Assembly (NCBI GenBank): GCA_028280945.1
Contig: JANQKV010000042.1
Coordinates: forward strand, 1-64,000
Direction: 5' to 3'
DNA: 64,000 nucleotides
DNA from: Opitutaceae bacterium
GTDB taxonomy: Bacteria > Verrucomicrobiota > Verrucomicrobiia > Opitutales > Opitutaceae
Shown: in pieces, positions 24,879-34,955 of the stretch
How the letters are laid out: each line of letters starts with the position of its first letter
How positions within the stretch are numbered: the stretch's first letter is position 1
Notes under the pieces: generated by a model
Databases searched by the model: none
Seen by the model: only the letters and a program-made list of their open reading frames with translations
Told to the model about the DNA's origin: nothing
Position numbers and translations under genes: made by a program

Positions 24879-27584
24879 ATGAACACGCCTCTTGTTTCCC
24901 TATCGAAAATCACCCTTACCCACGGGCACGCATGGCTGCTCGCCATTTCCCTTACCATTCTGTCTTTGACTGAACTTCACGCTCAATCGGTCGAACCCGC
25001 GGGTTTCGGAACCAACACGCCTGACGAGGAGACAGTGATGCTTGAGGCATTTGAGGTCAGGTCATTCCGGACCAGCATCCAGGACTCGATCGATCTCAAG
25101 CGGGAGGCCTCCAGCATTGTTGACGCGGTTCAAACCGAGGACATCGGGAAGCTTCCCGACATCAGCATTGCGGAATCACTCGCCCGTCTTCCGGGCGTGA
25201 CCGCCGGCCGGGTTCGTGGCAATGCCAGCGAGCTCAACATCCGCGGCATGGGGGGAGATTTCGGCATTACGTTGTTGAACGGGCGCGAGCAGACCTCGCC
25301 GTGGTCGAGTCGCCAGATTGATTTTTCGCAATATCCGGACGAGCTCCTGACCGGTGCCGTGGTTCATAAATCGCCCACGGCATCCCTCATTGCCGGAGGA
25401 TTGTCCGGAACCGTCAACATGACCACGATCGATCCGCTGTCCTTTGATAGCAGTCGTTTGATCACGGGAGTTCGGGTCAGCTACTCGGAGTTGGGCGCCG
25501 AAAGCCGCGATGCCGACTCGTGGGGTTACCGGGCCAACTTTTCCTACATCGATCAACTGAGCGATGGTGTGTTGGGCTACGCGGTGGGCTATGCCCGACT
25601 GGAGCAACCCAACGTCGCATCCGGCCCTGCTTTTTGGGGATATGCCAATCCCGCCATCGATCTAAATGGCGATGGTGAACTGGACGCCTTGTCCTGGGGC
25701 GCCGGACTCAACAGCCGGGGAGGCACCGAGATCCGCGACGGCTACATGGGTGTGGTGAAGTGGCGTCCGTCCGACAGGTTGGAGCTGAGCTTCGATGTGA
25801 TGATTTCGCAGTTCGATAACCAGGATGCCGCGCGGTCGGTGTGGATTGGATCCGCCGAAGCCACCAACAGTGCGGGTGATCCCAATGCCTACTCCGATGT
25901 CACCATCTCGAATGGCGCGGCGGTGGCTGGCACGGTTCAGCGCACGAATCCCTGGTGGGGACTCAATTTCCAGACGGTCAATCAAGACAACTCGATCGAG
26001 GATGACCTGCAGAATCTTGGGCTCAGCGCCGTGTATCGTTTCGAGAACTTCCAGTTGAACGCCGATGTCTCGTATTCGCGCTCAGAGCGTAGTTCGGAAT
26101 TTTTTGGCGTGTATGCACAGCCCTATGATCTCTCGAGTGGATCGCCGCTCGCGGATACGAACCTCGTCTACACGTTCGACATCACGGATGCAGCCGCCGG
26201 AGTTCCGTCCATCTCCGTCAACAAGGACCTGCAGGATCAGGACACCAACCTGATCTACCGCATGGAGGGCTGGCAGGGAGACAACGAGGATGAACTGGTG
26301 TCGGGCCGAATCGACGGCCACTGGCACCTGGATGGAGGCTGGATCGACTCACTCCAGGCGGGGGTGGACATCAGCAGCCGCACCAAGGTGTTCCGCAATG
26401 CCTCATATCTTCCCTACATTTCACCCGTGCCAATTCCCAGCGGGGAGGCCTTCAACTTTTCACTGGTCGGCGCGGGGAGTCGGTTTGACGAACTCCCGGC
26501 ATTTTTGGGATTTGATGCCCGATCGGTCGCGCTGGAACTGTTTTCGCCGATTGAATACACGATCTCGGACAGCCAGGCCTCGTCGAACTGGGTGATTGAT
26601 GAAGAAGCACTCGGTGCTTTTGTGCAGGCAAACTTTGGCGGAGAGATCGCGGGACGGTCGTTCGAGGGCAACATCGGGCTTCGTGGCGTGAAGACTGAAA
26701 TCGAGTCCAGCAGTGCCCGGCTCGTGAATGGGGCGCTGGATACCGGAGCCTATGTGGTGACCAATGAATATGACGATCTTCTGCCGAGCCTGAATCTTAG
26801 CTGGCAACTCACGGATCAGCGAAAACTGCGACTCGCCGCCGCCAAGGTGATGGCTCGTCCGCCCATCGATTCGCTGGGATCGGGGGTACAGCGCTGGGGC
26901 ATCAATGACTTTGGCGGCAATCCGGAACTCGACCCGTTTCGCGCCGATCAGGTTGACCTCTCATTTGAGCACTATTTCCGGAGGGGTGGAGCGGTGGCCG
27001 TTACCGGTTTCCACAAGGAATTGAATTCCTTTATTTTCCAATCCCAGGTGCCGAACGAAGTGGGTGGCACCTTTACACAACCGGCCAATGGCACGGGCGG
27101 GGAGGTGCAGGGTGTCGAATTCGCTGCGACCATTCCATTCGAGCAGATTTCGGACAGTCTCAGCGGTTGGGGCCTGTCGGCGAATTACACCATCGCGGAC
27201 AGTTCGGTCTCCTGGCAGACGCCGTGGTCCGTCACGGAGTTCGACCTGCCCGGGTTGTCGCGTGATGTCGTCAACGCCGTGCTCTGGTATGACCGGGGTG
27301 GTTTCTCATCGCGGATCAGCTACCGCAATCGGGCCTCCTTCGTGAGCTACGGTCCGAATGCGGCCTCAAATGACCTCACCTTTACGAAAGGAGAGACCAT
27401 CATCGATTTTGAGGCCTCCTACACATTTGGACCACAAAGTCCTCTGCGGGGCACGCGGGTGATGTTCCAGATCAACAATCTTACCGATGAACCCTACCGC
27501 ACTTTCTCGGGAGTTGCGGAGAGGATCGGCACCTACGAGACTTACGGCACCCGCTACTTCCTGGGCGTCCGCTATGAGAGATGA
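24879..27584 (+). CDS. TonB-dependent receptor of the carbohydrate locus
   Basis: 901 residues from ATG 24879, with an AAAGGA ribosome-binding site about 10 bases upstream. After a long signal peptide (HAWLLAISLTILSLTELHAQ) come a TonB-box-like region (ETVMLEAFEVRSF), the plug (EDIGKLPDISIAESLARLPG, then ELNIRGMGGDFG) and the barrel, ending in GTRYFLGVRYER. It lacks the CarboxypepD-like domain seen in the other receptor of the window. The family is common for oligosaccharide import in Opitutaceae and Proteobacteria. It is the first gene of the operon under the LacI operator; the following esterase, symporter and glycosidases point to a hemicellulose-like oligosaccharide. Confidence 0.92.
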   Translation: MNTPLVSLSKITLTHGHAWLLAISLTILSLTELHAQSVEPAGFGTNTPDEETVMLEAFEVRSFRTSIQDSIDLKREASSIVDAVQTEDIGKLPDISIAESLARLPGVTAGRVRGNASELNIRGMGGDFGITLLNGREQTSPWSSRQIDFSQYPDELLTGAVVHKSPTASLIAGGLSGTVNMTTIDPLSFDSSRLITGVRVSYSELGAESRDADSWGYRANFSYIDQLSDGVLGYAVGYARLEQPNVASGPAFWGYANPAIDLNGDGELDALSWGAGLNSRGGTEIRDGYMGVVKWRPSDRLELSFDVMISQFDNQDAARSVWIGSAEATNSAGDPNAYSDVTISNGAAVAGTVQRTNPWWGLNFQTVNQDNSIEDDLQNLGLSAVYRFENFQLNADVSYSRSERSSEFFGVYAQPYDLSSGSPLADTNLVYTFDITDAAAGVPSISVNKDLQDQDTNLIYRMEGWQGDNEDELVSGRIDGHWHLDGGWIDSLQAGVDISSRTKVFRNASYLPYISPVPIPSGEAFNFSLVGAGSRFDELPAFLGFDARSVALELFSPIEYTISDSQASSNWVIDEEALGAFVQANFGGEIAGRSFEGNIGLRGVKTEIESSSARLVNGALDTGAYVVTNEYDDLLPSLNLSWQLTDQRKLRLAAAKVMARPPIDSLGSGVQRWGINDFGGNPELDPFRADQVDLSFEHYFRRGGAVAVTGFHKELNSFIFQSQVPNEVGGTFTQPANGTGGEVQGVEFAATIPFEQISDSLSGWGLSANYTIADSSVSWQTPWSVTEFDLPGLSRDVVNAVLWYDRGGFSSRISYRNRASFVSYGPNAASNDLTFTKGETIIDFEASYTFGPQSPLRGTRVMFQINNLTDEPYRTFSGVAERIGTYETYGTRYFLGVRYER

Positions 27585-27653
27585 GGCGGGCGCCAGCCGC
27601 TTGCCCGTTCGTTGTTCCGGTGATGGCCGTCAACCCATGATTTCAGCGCCCCC

Positions 27654-28499
27654 ATGAGATCCCCGCGCAGCCAACTCTTGTCCGTCTTGCTCCTGGCGTT
27701 CATTGGCCATCACTCGTTGGCCGTGGCGGGGTCGTTTCGCTCCGCCGTGCCCACCGAACGCGTTGCGGATTGGATAAAACGCCAGCAGGCGATCAGTGCT
27801 GCCGTGGCCCAATGCGAAGAAATGAAGAAGGTCCGGGTGGTTTTTGTCGGCGATTCAATCACCGACTACTGGCAGATGGGCGACAATCCGTGGCACGAAG
27901 GGGCGCGGGGTGGGGCGGCGATTTGGGCGGAGTCCTTCGACGATGCCTCAAGCCCTAATCATGCCCTGAACGTTGGCATAACGGGTGACCGGACTGAAAA
28001 CGTGCTCCACCGCATCACCCCGCAATCCGCCGGTGGTCTCGGTCATCTCGGCGACGACTGTCTGGCCCCGGAATTTGTGGTGGTCATGATCGGCATCAAT
28101 AATCGTTGGGCCGGGGAAGAGCCCTTGACCGAAAGCATTTATGCCGGGGTCGCCGCGGTGGTGGAGAAGGTTCGCCAGGTAAAACCTGCCGCCATCGTTG
28201 TGCTGCAAAGCATCCTTCCTTACCATGAGACCGAAATCAATCGCAGGGTTATCGAACCGGTGAATGAGCGGCTGGCAGAGTTGCCCCGGGCCCATCCGGA
28301 GGGCGCGTCGATTCGCTTTTTGGATCTGTATCCCCTGTTTCTGCGGGCGGATAGATCGCTCCGGGATGAACTGTTTTATGACGGCTTGCATCCCAATGAA
28401 GCGGGCTACCGGGTTTGGCGGGACGCGTTGGTCCCGTTCCTTGAGCGTATTCGAAATTCAATGACAATGAATTCCCGCTCTTTTCCCGGCACTTCCTGA
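27654..28499 (+). CDS. Secreted SGNH/GDSL hydrolase, probable carbohydrate acetylesterase
   Basis: 281 residues with a signal peptide (LLSVLLLAFIGHHSLAVAG). SGNH blocks are present in order: VVFVGDSITDYW (Ser nucleophile), NVGITGDRTENVLHR (Gly), VVMIGINNRWAG (Asn) and FYDGLHPNEAGY (Asp-His). The enzyme type removes acetyl or other acyl groups from sugars or lipids. Its place between a TonB receptor and a GPH sugar symporter (12 bases upstream of the latter) suggests periplasmic deacetylation of an imported oligosaccharide. Substrate inferred from context only. Confidence 0.88.
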   Translation: MRSPRSQLLSVLLLAFIGHHSLAVAGSFRSAVPTERVADWIKRQQAISAAVAQCEEMKKVRVVFVGDSITDYWQMGDNPWHEGARGGAAIWAESFDDASSPNHALNVGITGDRTENVLHRITPQSAGGLGHLGDDCLAPEFVVVMIGINNRWAGEEPLTESIYAGVAAVVEKVRQVKPAAIVVLQSILPYHETEINRRVIEPVNERLAELPRAHPEGASIRFLDLYPLFLRADRSLRDELFYDGLHPNEAGYRVWRDALVPFLERIRNSMTMNSRSFPGTS

Positions 28500-28511
28500 A
28501 AATTCTCCCAT

Positions 28512-29936
28512 ATGTCCATCTCCCCTGAAGCTCCTCCCGATGCGCGTGACACGCGTGCCTCGGATCGCGTGGGCTTTTGGGAAAAATCAGCGCTCGGCAC
28601 CGGCTATTTGGCCAACTTTTACGGCACCGCCGGAGTCAACAGTCTGGCCGTTCCGGTCTACCAGATGGTCTTGGCGGTCGATCCCGTTTTGTTGGGACTC
28701 GTTTTGGCCATTCCCCGATTTTGGGATGCCATCACCGATCCGATTGTCGGCGTGTTTTCCGACAACCTGCGCACCAAGTGGGGGCGCCGGAAGCCACTGA
28801 TCGTCGTCGGGGCCATTTTGCAGGGACTCGCTTTCGGAGCGTTGTGGATGGTGCCGGCGGAGTGGGGACAGACGGCCACGCTGGCCTACCTTACGGTGAC
28901 GCTGCTGATTTTTTATACCTGCTACACGATATTCTCGGTGCCGCTGAGCAGTCTGACTTACGAGATGACACCCGACTACAAGGAACGCACTCGAATCGGG
29001 GCGTTCATCGGGTTTTTTCACAAACTGGGCGAATCAACCTACAGCTTCGCCATCCCATTGGCGGGGTTGGCGATCTTCGGATCGCTGATGGGCGGCGTCC
29101 AAGTGGTGGGCTGGATCATCGGCATAGCGATCATGGGCTGCTGTGGTATGATGCCGGGCCTCTTCGTCAAGGAACGTTATTACAAGAAGGCGGCCAAACA
29201 GGAGAAAGTGCACCTGTGGCCCGCCTTCAAGGCGGCGTTGTCGAATCGGGCCTTTGCCATTCTCGTTGGTCTCACGATTTGCCAGGTGCTCGCCGGCATG
29301 TTGGCAAGCAATCTCGATTACTACCTGATCGTGTATCACATGAACGACGGAGACCTGGCGACCGGGTCTTGGTGGAAGGCGAAGCTTTCGCTTGCTTATG
29401 CGGTTGTGGGCATCCTTTCGATCTACCCGGTCAACTGGCTCGCCAATCGTTATGGCAAGCGGGTCGCGCTCACCGTCATCTTCGGCCTGGTCCTGTTCGG
29501 AGCCTTCGGAAAATGGTTCCTCTATACCCCGGGAAACCAATGGAAAATCCTGCTCGATCCTTTGCTTTGTGGCCCGGTGTGGACAGGCATTCGGGTCCTG
29601 CTGCCATCGATGTTGGGTGATATCTGCGATGACGACGAATTGCGGCATGGCCTGCGGCGAGAGGGCATGATGGGGGCGTTGTTTTCCTGGATTGAAAAAA
29701 CCGGATTTGCCTTCGCCTTCTTTGGCGCCGGGGTGGCTTTGAAGATCACCGGATTTGATGCGGCCCTGGGAGGCGATCAATCCGAGGGCGCGGTCTTCAA
29801 CATGCGGATGGTGCTCGCGGCCTCCACGTTTGTCTGGGCCGCAATCGCCCTGGTTCTCATCGCCTTCTATCCTCTCACCCAAAAACGCGTCTATGAAATC
29901 CGCGACCAACTGGAGGCGCGGCGTGGCCGGGTGTAA
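28512..29936 (+). CDS. GPH-family sugar:cation symporter (MFS)
   Basis: 474 residues with about 12 membrane segments and the GPH family motifs: RFWDAITDPIVGVFSDNLRT with the conserved Asp-Pro and loop GRRKPLIVVG, followed by YEMTPDYKERTRIGAF in the middle. The family imports glycosides, pentosides, hexuronides and oligosaccharides with H+ or Na+ across the inner membrane. The gene is 12 bases after the SGNH esterase and 98 bases before the GH2 gene. It is the inner-membrane step of the locus. Confidence 0.9.
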   Translation: MSISPEAPPDARDTRASDRVGFWEKSALGTGYLANFYGTAGVNSLAVPVYQMVLAVDPVLLGLVLAIPRFWDAITDPIVGVFSDNLRTKWGRRKPLIVVGAILQGLAFGALWMVPAEWGQTATLAYLTVTLLIFYTCYTIFSVPLSSLTYEMTPDYKERTRIGAFIGFFHKLGESTYSFAIPLAGLAIFGSLMGGVQVVGWIIGIAIMGCCGMMPGLFVKERYYKKAAKQEKVHLWPAFKAALSNRAFAILVGLTICQVLAGMLASNLDYYLIVYHMNDGDLATGSWWKAKLSLAYAVVGILSIYPVNWLANRYGKRVALTVIFGLVLFGAFGKWFLYTPGNQWKILLDPLLCGPVWTGIRVLLPSMLGDICDDDELRHGLRREGMMGALFSWIEKTGFAFAFFGAGVALKITGFDAALGGDQSEGAVFNMRMVLAASTFVWAAIALVLIAFYPLTQKRVYEIRDQLEARRGRV

Positions 29937-30034
29937 CGATTCAAAACCTCACTCATATTCGAAAAATCCCATTTTGAAGAGAAACAGATCCAACCGTGAA
30001 CCACACGTGTTCGCTGCTTTGCCAAATTGATTCC

Positions 30035-32362
30035 ATGCTCCCTGCATCCTCACTGTCCGCGGAACTCCAACATAACACCCAGCTCCGGTGTCAAAGACTT
30101 GATTCGGGCTGGTTGTTTCGTCGCTTCGAAGCCGGCACGACCGAGGTGGCCGTGGAACTGCCCCACACTCCGTTTGTTGCCGACCTGGATGGTAACAATC
30201 TGTGGTTTGGCGTTTGCGCCTATCGAAGAAGACTGAAGCTGCCGCCGCGCACCCGGGGCGAACGGGTGGTTTTGTATGTGGGAGCGGCGATGCAGACCAC
30301 CAGAGTGCTGGTCGACGGGGTTGAGGCTGGGGCCCACACCGGGGGCTACCTGCCGTTCGAGATCGACCTGGACGGGTTCATCGCCGGCCAGAACGAGGTG
30401 GATCTGACCATTGAGTTGGATAACCGGCATTGCGAAACCGTGCCACCCGGCAAGACCATCGATGAGTTGGATTTTTGTTGGTATGGCGGTCTTTACCGGG
30501 AGGTTGAGTTACGGGTTTATCCGCCCGTCCATCTTACCGATTCGGTGTATCCTGAAACCGGGGGAGGTGGATTGTTTGTGCGTACGGAATCCATCGAAGC
30601 ACGCGGAGCGACATTGGCCGTAAGCGCCGGGATTGCCAACTCATCCACTGAAACCGCCACGGTCGAACTGCACTGGGTGTTGACCGATGCGGAAGGTCAG
30701 GAAGTTGTGCGTCAACGTGGTTCGACCACCACCTTGGAAGCGGGAGTGTCCCGGGTTTTGGCATCCGAGCTGAAGGTGCGGGATGCCGAACTCTGGTCGC
30801 CCGCGTCACCCCATCTGTATCAACTGACGGCGATACTGGTCCAAGCCGGGTCGGGAAACATCCTCGATCGGCGTGAGGTTGACTGTGGAATTCGGCGCAT
30901 CACTTTCTCCCGATCCGGTGGGTTTACCATCAACGGTCGGCGGCGGCGATTGCGAGGGGTCAACCGGCATCAGGACTTTCCGCATGTCGGCTACGCCGCT
31001 CCCCGCGCCGCGCAGTATCGCGATGCCCAGCGCATCAAGGAAGCGGGGTTCGACTACGTCCGCCTGTCGCATTATCCGCAGTCCCCTCACTTTCTGGATG
31101 CCTGTGATCAACTCGGCCTGGTGGTCGCGAACTGTCTTCCCGGGTGGCAGTTTTATGGTGGCGAGCTCTTTCAGCAGCGCTGTGTGGAAAACGCCCGTCG
31201 TTTGATCCGTCGCGATCGCAATCATCCGTGTGTGGTGCTGTGGGAGTTGTCGCTCAACGAAACCAAAATGCCGGTCGGATTCATGCGCCGCCTGCACGAC
31301 ATTGGTCATGAGGAGTATCCGGGGGATCAGATGTTTACCTGTGGATGGATGGACGAGTTCGATGTCTTCCTCCACTCCCGCCAGCACGGTGCCATCCATT
31401 CGTGGAGAAACGACGACAAGGCGCTGGTCGTAGCCGAGTATGGCGATTGGGAATACTTCGCCGCAAACGAGGGTTTCGATCAGAAATTGGGAACCGGGCT
31501 GCTCGATCCGAAGGGCAACAGCCGCAAGCGGCGGGGGGATGGTGAGGCCGGGCTCCTCCAACAGGCGCGAAACCATGTTGAAGCGCTCAATGATACTTTG
31601 GCGTCGCCGGCGGTGCTTGACGGGTTGTGGTCCGTGAACGACTACCCGCGAGGGCATGATCTCGTGCGGGCCACCTGCGGGATTATGGATTCTTTCCGGG
31701 TGCCCAAGTTTTCGTATCACTTTTTTCGCAGTCAGCGTGATCCCAAGGAAACGGGAGCTGATTGGCGGGGTGGGGCGGTCGTCTTTGCGGCCACGCGCTG
31801 GCAGGCATCCTTGCCGGACGACCGCCTGTGGGTTTTCAGCAACTGCGAAACCGTTGAACTGTGGGTGAATGGGAAGCTTCTGAAACCGGCCCGGGGGCCG
31901 GACTCGGAGAGGTGGCCGGCCTTGCCCCATCCTCCGTTTGAATTCGACGACGTGAGGTATTTGCCCGGCGAGGTGGAGGCGGTCGGTCGCATCGGTGGAA
32001 GGGTTGCGGCCCGGCATCGAGTCCGCACCCCGGGTAAACCCGTCCGTCTGGTTGTGTGGTCGGACCAGGCAAACGTGCGACCACGGGCTGGTGAAACGGA
32101 TCTGTTGATGGTCCATGCGGAGCTGCAGGATAAAGCAGGCACCGTTTGTTCCGATGCATCGGCCTCGGTGGAATTTGAGTCGAGTGCTTCCGCCGAAATC
32201 GTGGGACCACGGGAGTGGGTTACCGAGGCAGGCATGGCTTCCACCGTGGTGCGAATCCCCTCGGACACCGGAGCATTTCAGATTTGGGCCAAATCTTCCA
32301 CCGTTCCCAATCTGTTGGCCGGGAAACTGGAGGGCTTGGGCAGCAGGAAAGACACCCGTTGA
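30035..32362 (+). CDS. Glycoside hydrolase family 2 enzyme
   Basis: From ATG 30035 the protein has 775 residues; GTG 29996 would add 13. The domains are the GH2 jelly roll (residues 20-165, FCWYGGLYREVEL), an Ig-like domain (about 170-290), the TIM barrel from GVNRHQDFPHVG (308) with VRLSHYPQSPHFLDACD, and a C-terminal beta domain. The acid/base is Glu409 in ELSLNE and the nucleophile Glu468 in VVAEYGDW. GH2 covers beta-galactosidase, beta-mannosidase and beta-glucuronidase; the exact activity cannot be told. There is no signal peptide, so it may act on imported oligosaccharide in the cytoplasm. The next gene begins 16 bases after the stop. Confidence 0.9.
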   Translation: MLPASSLSAELQHNTQLRCQRLDSGWLFRRFEAGTTEVAVELPHTPFVADLDGNNLWFGVCAYRRRLKLPPRTRGERVVLYVGAAMQTTRVLVDGVEAGAHTGGYLPFEIDLDGFIAGQNEVDLTIELDNRHCETVPPGKTIDELDFCWYGGLYREVELRVYPPVHLTDSVYPETGGGGLFVRTESIEARGATLAVSAGIANSSTETATVELHWVLTDAEGQEVVRQRGSTTTLEAGVSRVLASELKVRDAELWSPASPHLYQLTAILVQAGSGNILDRREVDCGIRRITFSRSGGFTINGRRRRLRGVNRHQDFPHVGYAAPRAAQYRDAQRIKEAGFDYVRLSHYPQSPHFLDACDQLGLVVANCLPGWQFYGGELFQQRCVENARRLIRRDRNHPCVVLWELSLNETKMPVGFMRRLHDIGHEEYPGDQMFTCGWMDEFDVFLHSRQHGAIHSWRNDDKALVVAEYGDWEYFAANEGFDQKLGTGLLDPKGNSRKRRGDGEAGLLQQARNHVEALNDTLASPAVLDGLWSVNDYPRGHDLVRATCGIMDSFRVPKFSYHFFRSQRDPKETGADWRGGAVVFAATRWQASLPDDRLWVFSNCETVELWVNGKLLKPARGPDSERWPALPHPPFEFDDVRYLPGEVEAVGRIGGRVAARHRVRTPGKPVRLVVWSDQANVRPRAGETDLLMVHAELQDKAGTVCSDASASVEFESSASAEIVGPREWVTEAGMASTVVRIPSDTGAFQIWAKSSTVPNLLAGKLEGLGSRKDTR

Positions 32363-32378
32363 ACCCATTTTGAATCTC

Positions 32379-34955
32379 ATGATCGCTCGATTCCGCCATC
32401 TCCTGCTCGCATTCGGCCTGATGGCCGCCGTGGTTTCCTCGACCGCCGAAGAACGGGTTTATCTCGACGACCAAGGCGTGGTGCGCTGGCGGTCTGATGG
32501 CAGTGAGGTGACGCTGTTTGGAGCGAATTACAGTCTGGGGTCAGCCAGCGACTATCGCGCAGCCGGTCGCCTTGGGGTTGATCGCAAGCAACTTGTTGCC
32601 GACGACATGGCACACTTCGCCCGGATGGGTTGGGATGGTGTTCGGCTCGCCACCTGGGGGGATTGGGAGAGCAGCGACCATGAGGGAAACCTGATCGTGA
32701 ACGACCACATCGATGTTTTCGATTATGCGGTCTACCAGGCGAAGCAGCGCGGCATCCATATCCTCTTTAATCCCATCCACACCTATTCGGCATGGTGGCC
32801 GGATGCTGACCCGGAGGGCGACTATCCGGGTTTTGCCAACCACTTTGAGAAATTCGATCTGGGCCGACTGCCCGCCGCGATCACCGCGCAACAGAATTTC
32901 ATTCGCCAGTTTCTCAACCACGTGAACCCCTACACCGGTTTGGCGATCAAGGATGAGCCGCAGATCCTCTTTATCGAGATGATCAACGAACCGTGGCATC
33001 ACCCCGATGACTTCCCGGGATCGGTGGACTACATCAATGCGTTGGTTGAGGCCGTGCGTGACACCGGTTGCCGGAAACTGACCTTCCACAACATCACGCA
33101 GGATTTCGGAATCATTCCGGCGACCAGGGCTTCCCGGGTGGATGGAGGAAGTGTCGGGTGGTATCCGACCGGGCTGAATCTCAAGCGGCAGCTGACGAAC
33201 AATCATCTGCGCAGTGTCGACGACTATGCACCGCTGCTGCGACCGGACGTGCGCAACATGCCTCTGGTGGCCTACGAGTTTGATTCCGCCGACATGGACT
33301 CAGGTTACATGTATCCAGCCATGGCGCGGGCGTTTCGAGGCGTGGGGGTGCAATTCGCCGCGATGTTTTCGTATGACATGCTCGCAACCGCGCCCACCAA
33401 CGGTGGCTGGCAAACCCATTGGATGAATTTGGTGTATTCGCCGAAAAAAGCGGTCAGTGGCATCATCGCGGCTGAAGTCATGCGTCGCATCCCGGCGGAT
33501 TCGCGCTACGGCGACTACCCGCAAAACCGGGAATTTGGACCCTTCCGAGTAAGCTACGAGGAAGATACCAGCGAGTTGGTGACGAATGAGGTGTTCATGC
33601 ATGCCAGTCGCACCCGGTCAGCCCCGGCTCACCCGGAAAAGCTCCAACGCATTGTCGGCCGATTGGATTCGCCTCTCGTCTCATACGAAGGTTCGGGAGC
33701 ATACTTCTTCGACCGGTTGAGCGAAGGAATCTGGCGACTCGAAGTCTATCCTGACGCCGAAATGATCCGAGACCCATTCACGTTGGCCTGGGATGCCGGC
33801 AAAACGGCTTCCCGGCTAATCGAGCGGCAGTGGCCCATGGTGGTGAACCTCCCGGATTTGGCGGATTCGTTTGTCGTCACTCCCCTGGATTCGGGCAATA
33901 CGCACAGTGCCGTCGCGATTGCGGGCGCATTTCCTATTCGACCGGGGGTGTACCTGCTGTCTCGCCATCCCGAAGTGGATGTCGATGCATTGCCGGAGCG
34001 GGTGGGCCATTTGGGATTACGTGAATTCGTCTCACCGAAAGCATCTCGGGTGTCGCCAACGATTTTGCCTCGATTGCCGCAGACTGCGCCCGCAGATCAG
34101 CCGTTGGTCCTGGAGGTGGACTTCATCTCAGAGAGTTTACCCGGGGAAATGGTTGCGACGGCCGTCGGTGCCAACCAAGCCGAACGCCGATTCACCCTCA
34201 AACGTAGTCATCGCTACACCTACCAGGCCACAGTGCCCGCGGGGACCCTCTCCCCGGGAAACTGGTCCTTCGGGTTCCAGGGCAAGGTCGACGACAATCT
34301 CGTATCGCTCGAACATGATAGCTCGTCTGCGCCCTCGCTGCGAATGGTCGATCGGCATGAGCCGCTGGTGCTCTTCGATGCGGAGGCTGCGGATTTGGAT
34401 CTGTTGGTCTATTCGCGCGGGCCTTGGGAAATCAGGCAGCAGGTGTTCCCGCACCTGGCCGGAGACGATATCGGGGGATTTGTCGTTTCAGTTCCGGACA
34501 ACCCCGGCGATTTGCCACCCGACCTGACCGCTCAACTGGCTGTCCGCGACCGTATTCACGAACGCCGGCACCGTCTTAAGGAGGTCGACCGGATTCGACT
34601 TGAGCTTAAAACCAGCGGCAACGCTTTGCCGGTTTCAGTAACTTTGCTCGAAAGCGACGGAACCGCTTGGAGCGCGCGATTGGTGGTTCCCAAAGGGACT
34701 CATACCTTGGAAATTCCAATGGATGAGCTGCATCTCGATCGGGGGGTCTTGCTACCGCAGGGATACCCGAACACTTGGTCCTATTGGGTCAACCCTGCCG
34801 CCGATCGAGGTGGGAAAGGTGATGAAGTGCGGTTGAGGAACGTGGAGCACCTGCAGCTTTCGTTGCGCCCGACGGGAGAAAGCTCGGATGTGAAAGGGCC
34901 GGGGAAGGTTACGGTCTATCGAATCACGGTTCCTCTACAGGAACCCATTCCCTGA
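32379..34955 (+). CDS. Large secreted GH5-like glycoside hydrolase
   Basis: 858 residues from ATG 32379, with a signal peptide (LLLAFGLMAAVVSSTAEE). Residues 40-400 form a clan GH-A TIM barrel: MGWDGVRLATWGDWE, GIHILFNPIH, FIEMINEPWHHP with acid/base Glu204, and PLVAYEFDSADM with nucleophile Glu300. The roughly 450 residues that follow are beta-rich, unassigned, and probably carbohydrate-binding or Ig-like modules. The enzyme is probably an endo-acting or exo-acting beta-glycosidase (mannan- or glucan-type) outside the cytoplasm. It is the last gene of the LacI-controlled operon. Long in-frame codons upstream to 32115 overlap the GH2 gene and have no family match. Confidence 0.82.
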   Translation: MIARFRHLLLAFGLMAAVVSSTAEERVYLDDQGVVRWRSDGSEVTLFGANYSLGSASDYRAAGRLGVDRKQLVADDMAHFARMGWDGVRLATWGDWESSDHEGNLIVNDHIDVFDYAVYQAKQRGIHILFNPIHTYSAWWPDADPEGDYPGFANHFEKFDLGRLPAAITAQQNFIRQFLNHVNPYTGLAIKDEPQILFIEMINEPWHHPDDFPGSVDYINALVEAVRDTGCRKLTFHNITQDFGIIPATRASRVDGGSVGWYPTGLNLKRQLTNNHLRSVDDYAPLLRPDVRNMPLVAYEFDSADMDSGYMYPAMARAFRGVGVQFAAMFSYDMLATAPTNGGWQTHWMNLVYSPKKAVSGIIAAEVMRRIPADSRYGDYPQNREFGPFRVSYEEDTSELVTNEVFMHASRTRSAPAHPEKLQRIVGRLDSPLVSYEGSGAYFFDRLSEGIWRLEVYPDAEMIRDPFTLAWDAGKTASRLIERQWPMVVNLPDLADSFVVTPLDSGNTHSAVAIAGAFPIRPGVYLLSRHPEVDVDALPERVGHLGLREFVSPKASRVSPTILPRLPQTAPADQPLVLEVDFISESLPGEMVATAVGANQAERRFTLKRSHRYTYQATVPAGTLSPGNWSFGFQGKVDDNLVSLEHDSSSAPSLRMVDRHEPLVLFDAEAADLDLLVYSRGPWEIRQQVFPHLAGDDIGGFVVSVPDNPGDLPPDLTAQLAVRDRIHERRHRLKEVDRIRLELKTSGNALPVSVTLLESDGTAWSARLVVPKGTHTLEIPMDELHLDRGVLLPQGYPNTWSYWVNPAADRGGKGDEVRLRNVEHLQLSLRPTGESSDVKGPGKVTVYRITVPLQEPIP

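Noticed and set aside
30806-32380. 524-codon minus-strand frame opposite the GH2 gene
   Set aside because: Shadow of the GH2 gene, which has both catalytic glutamates in place.
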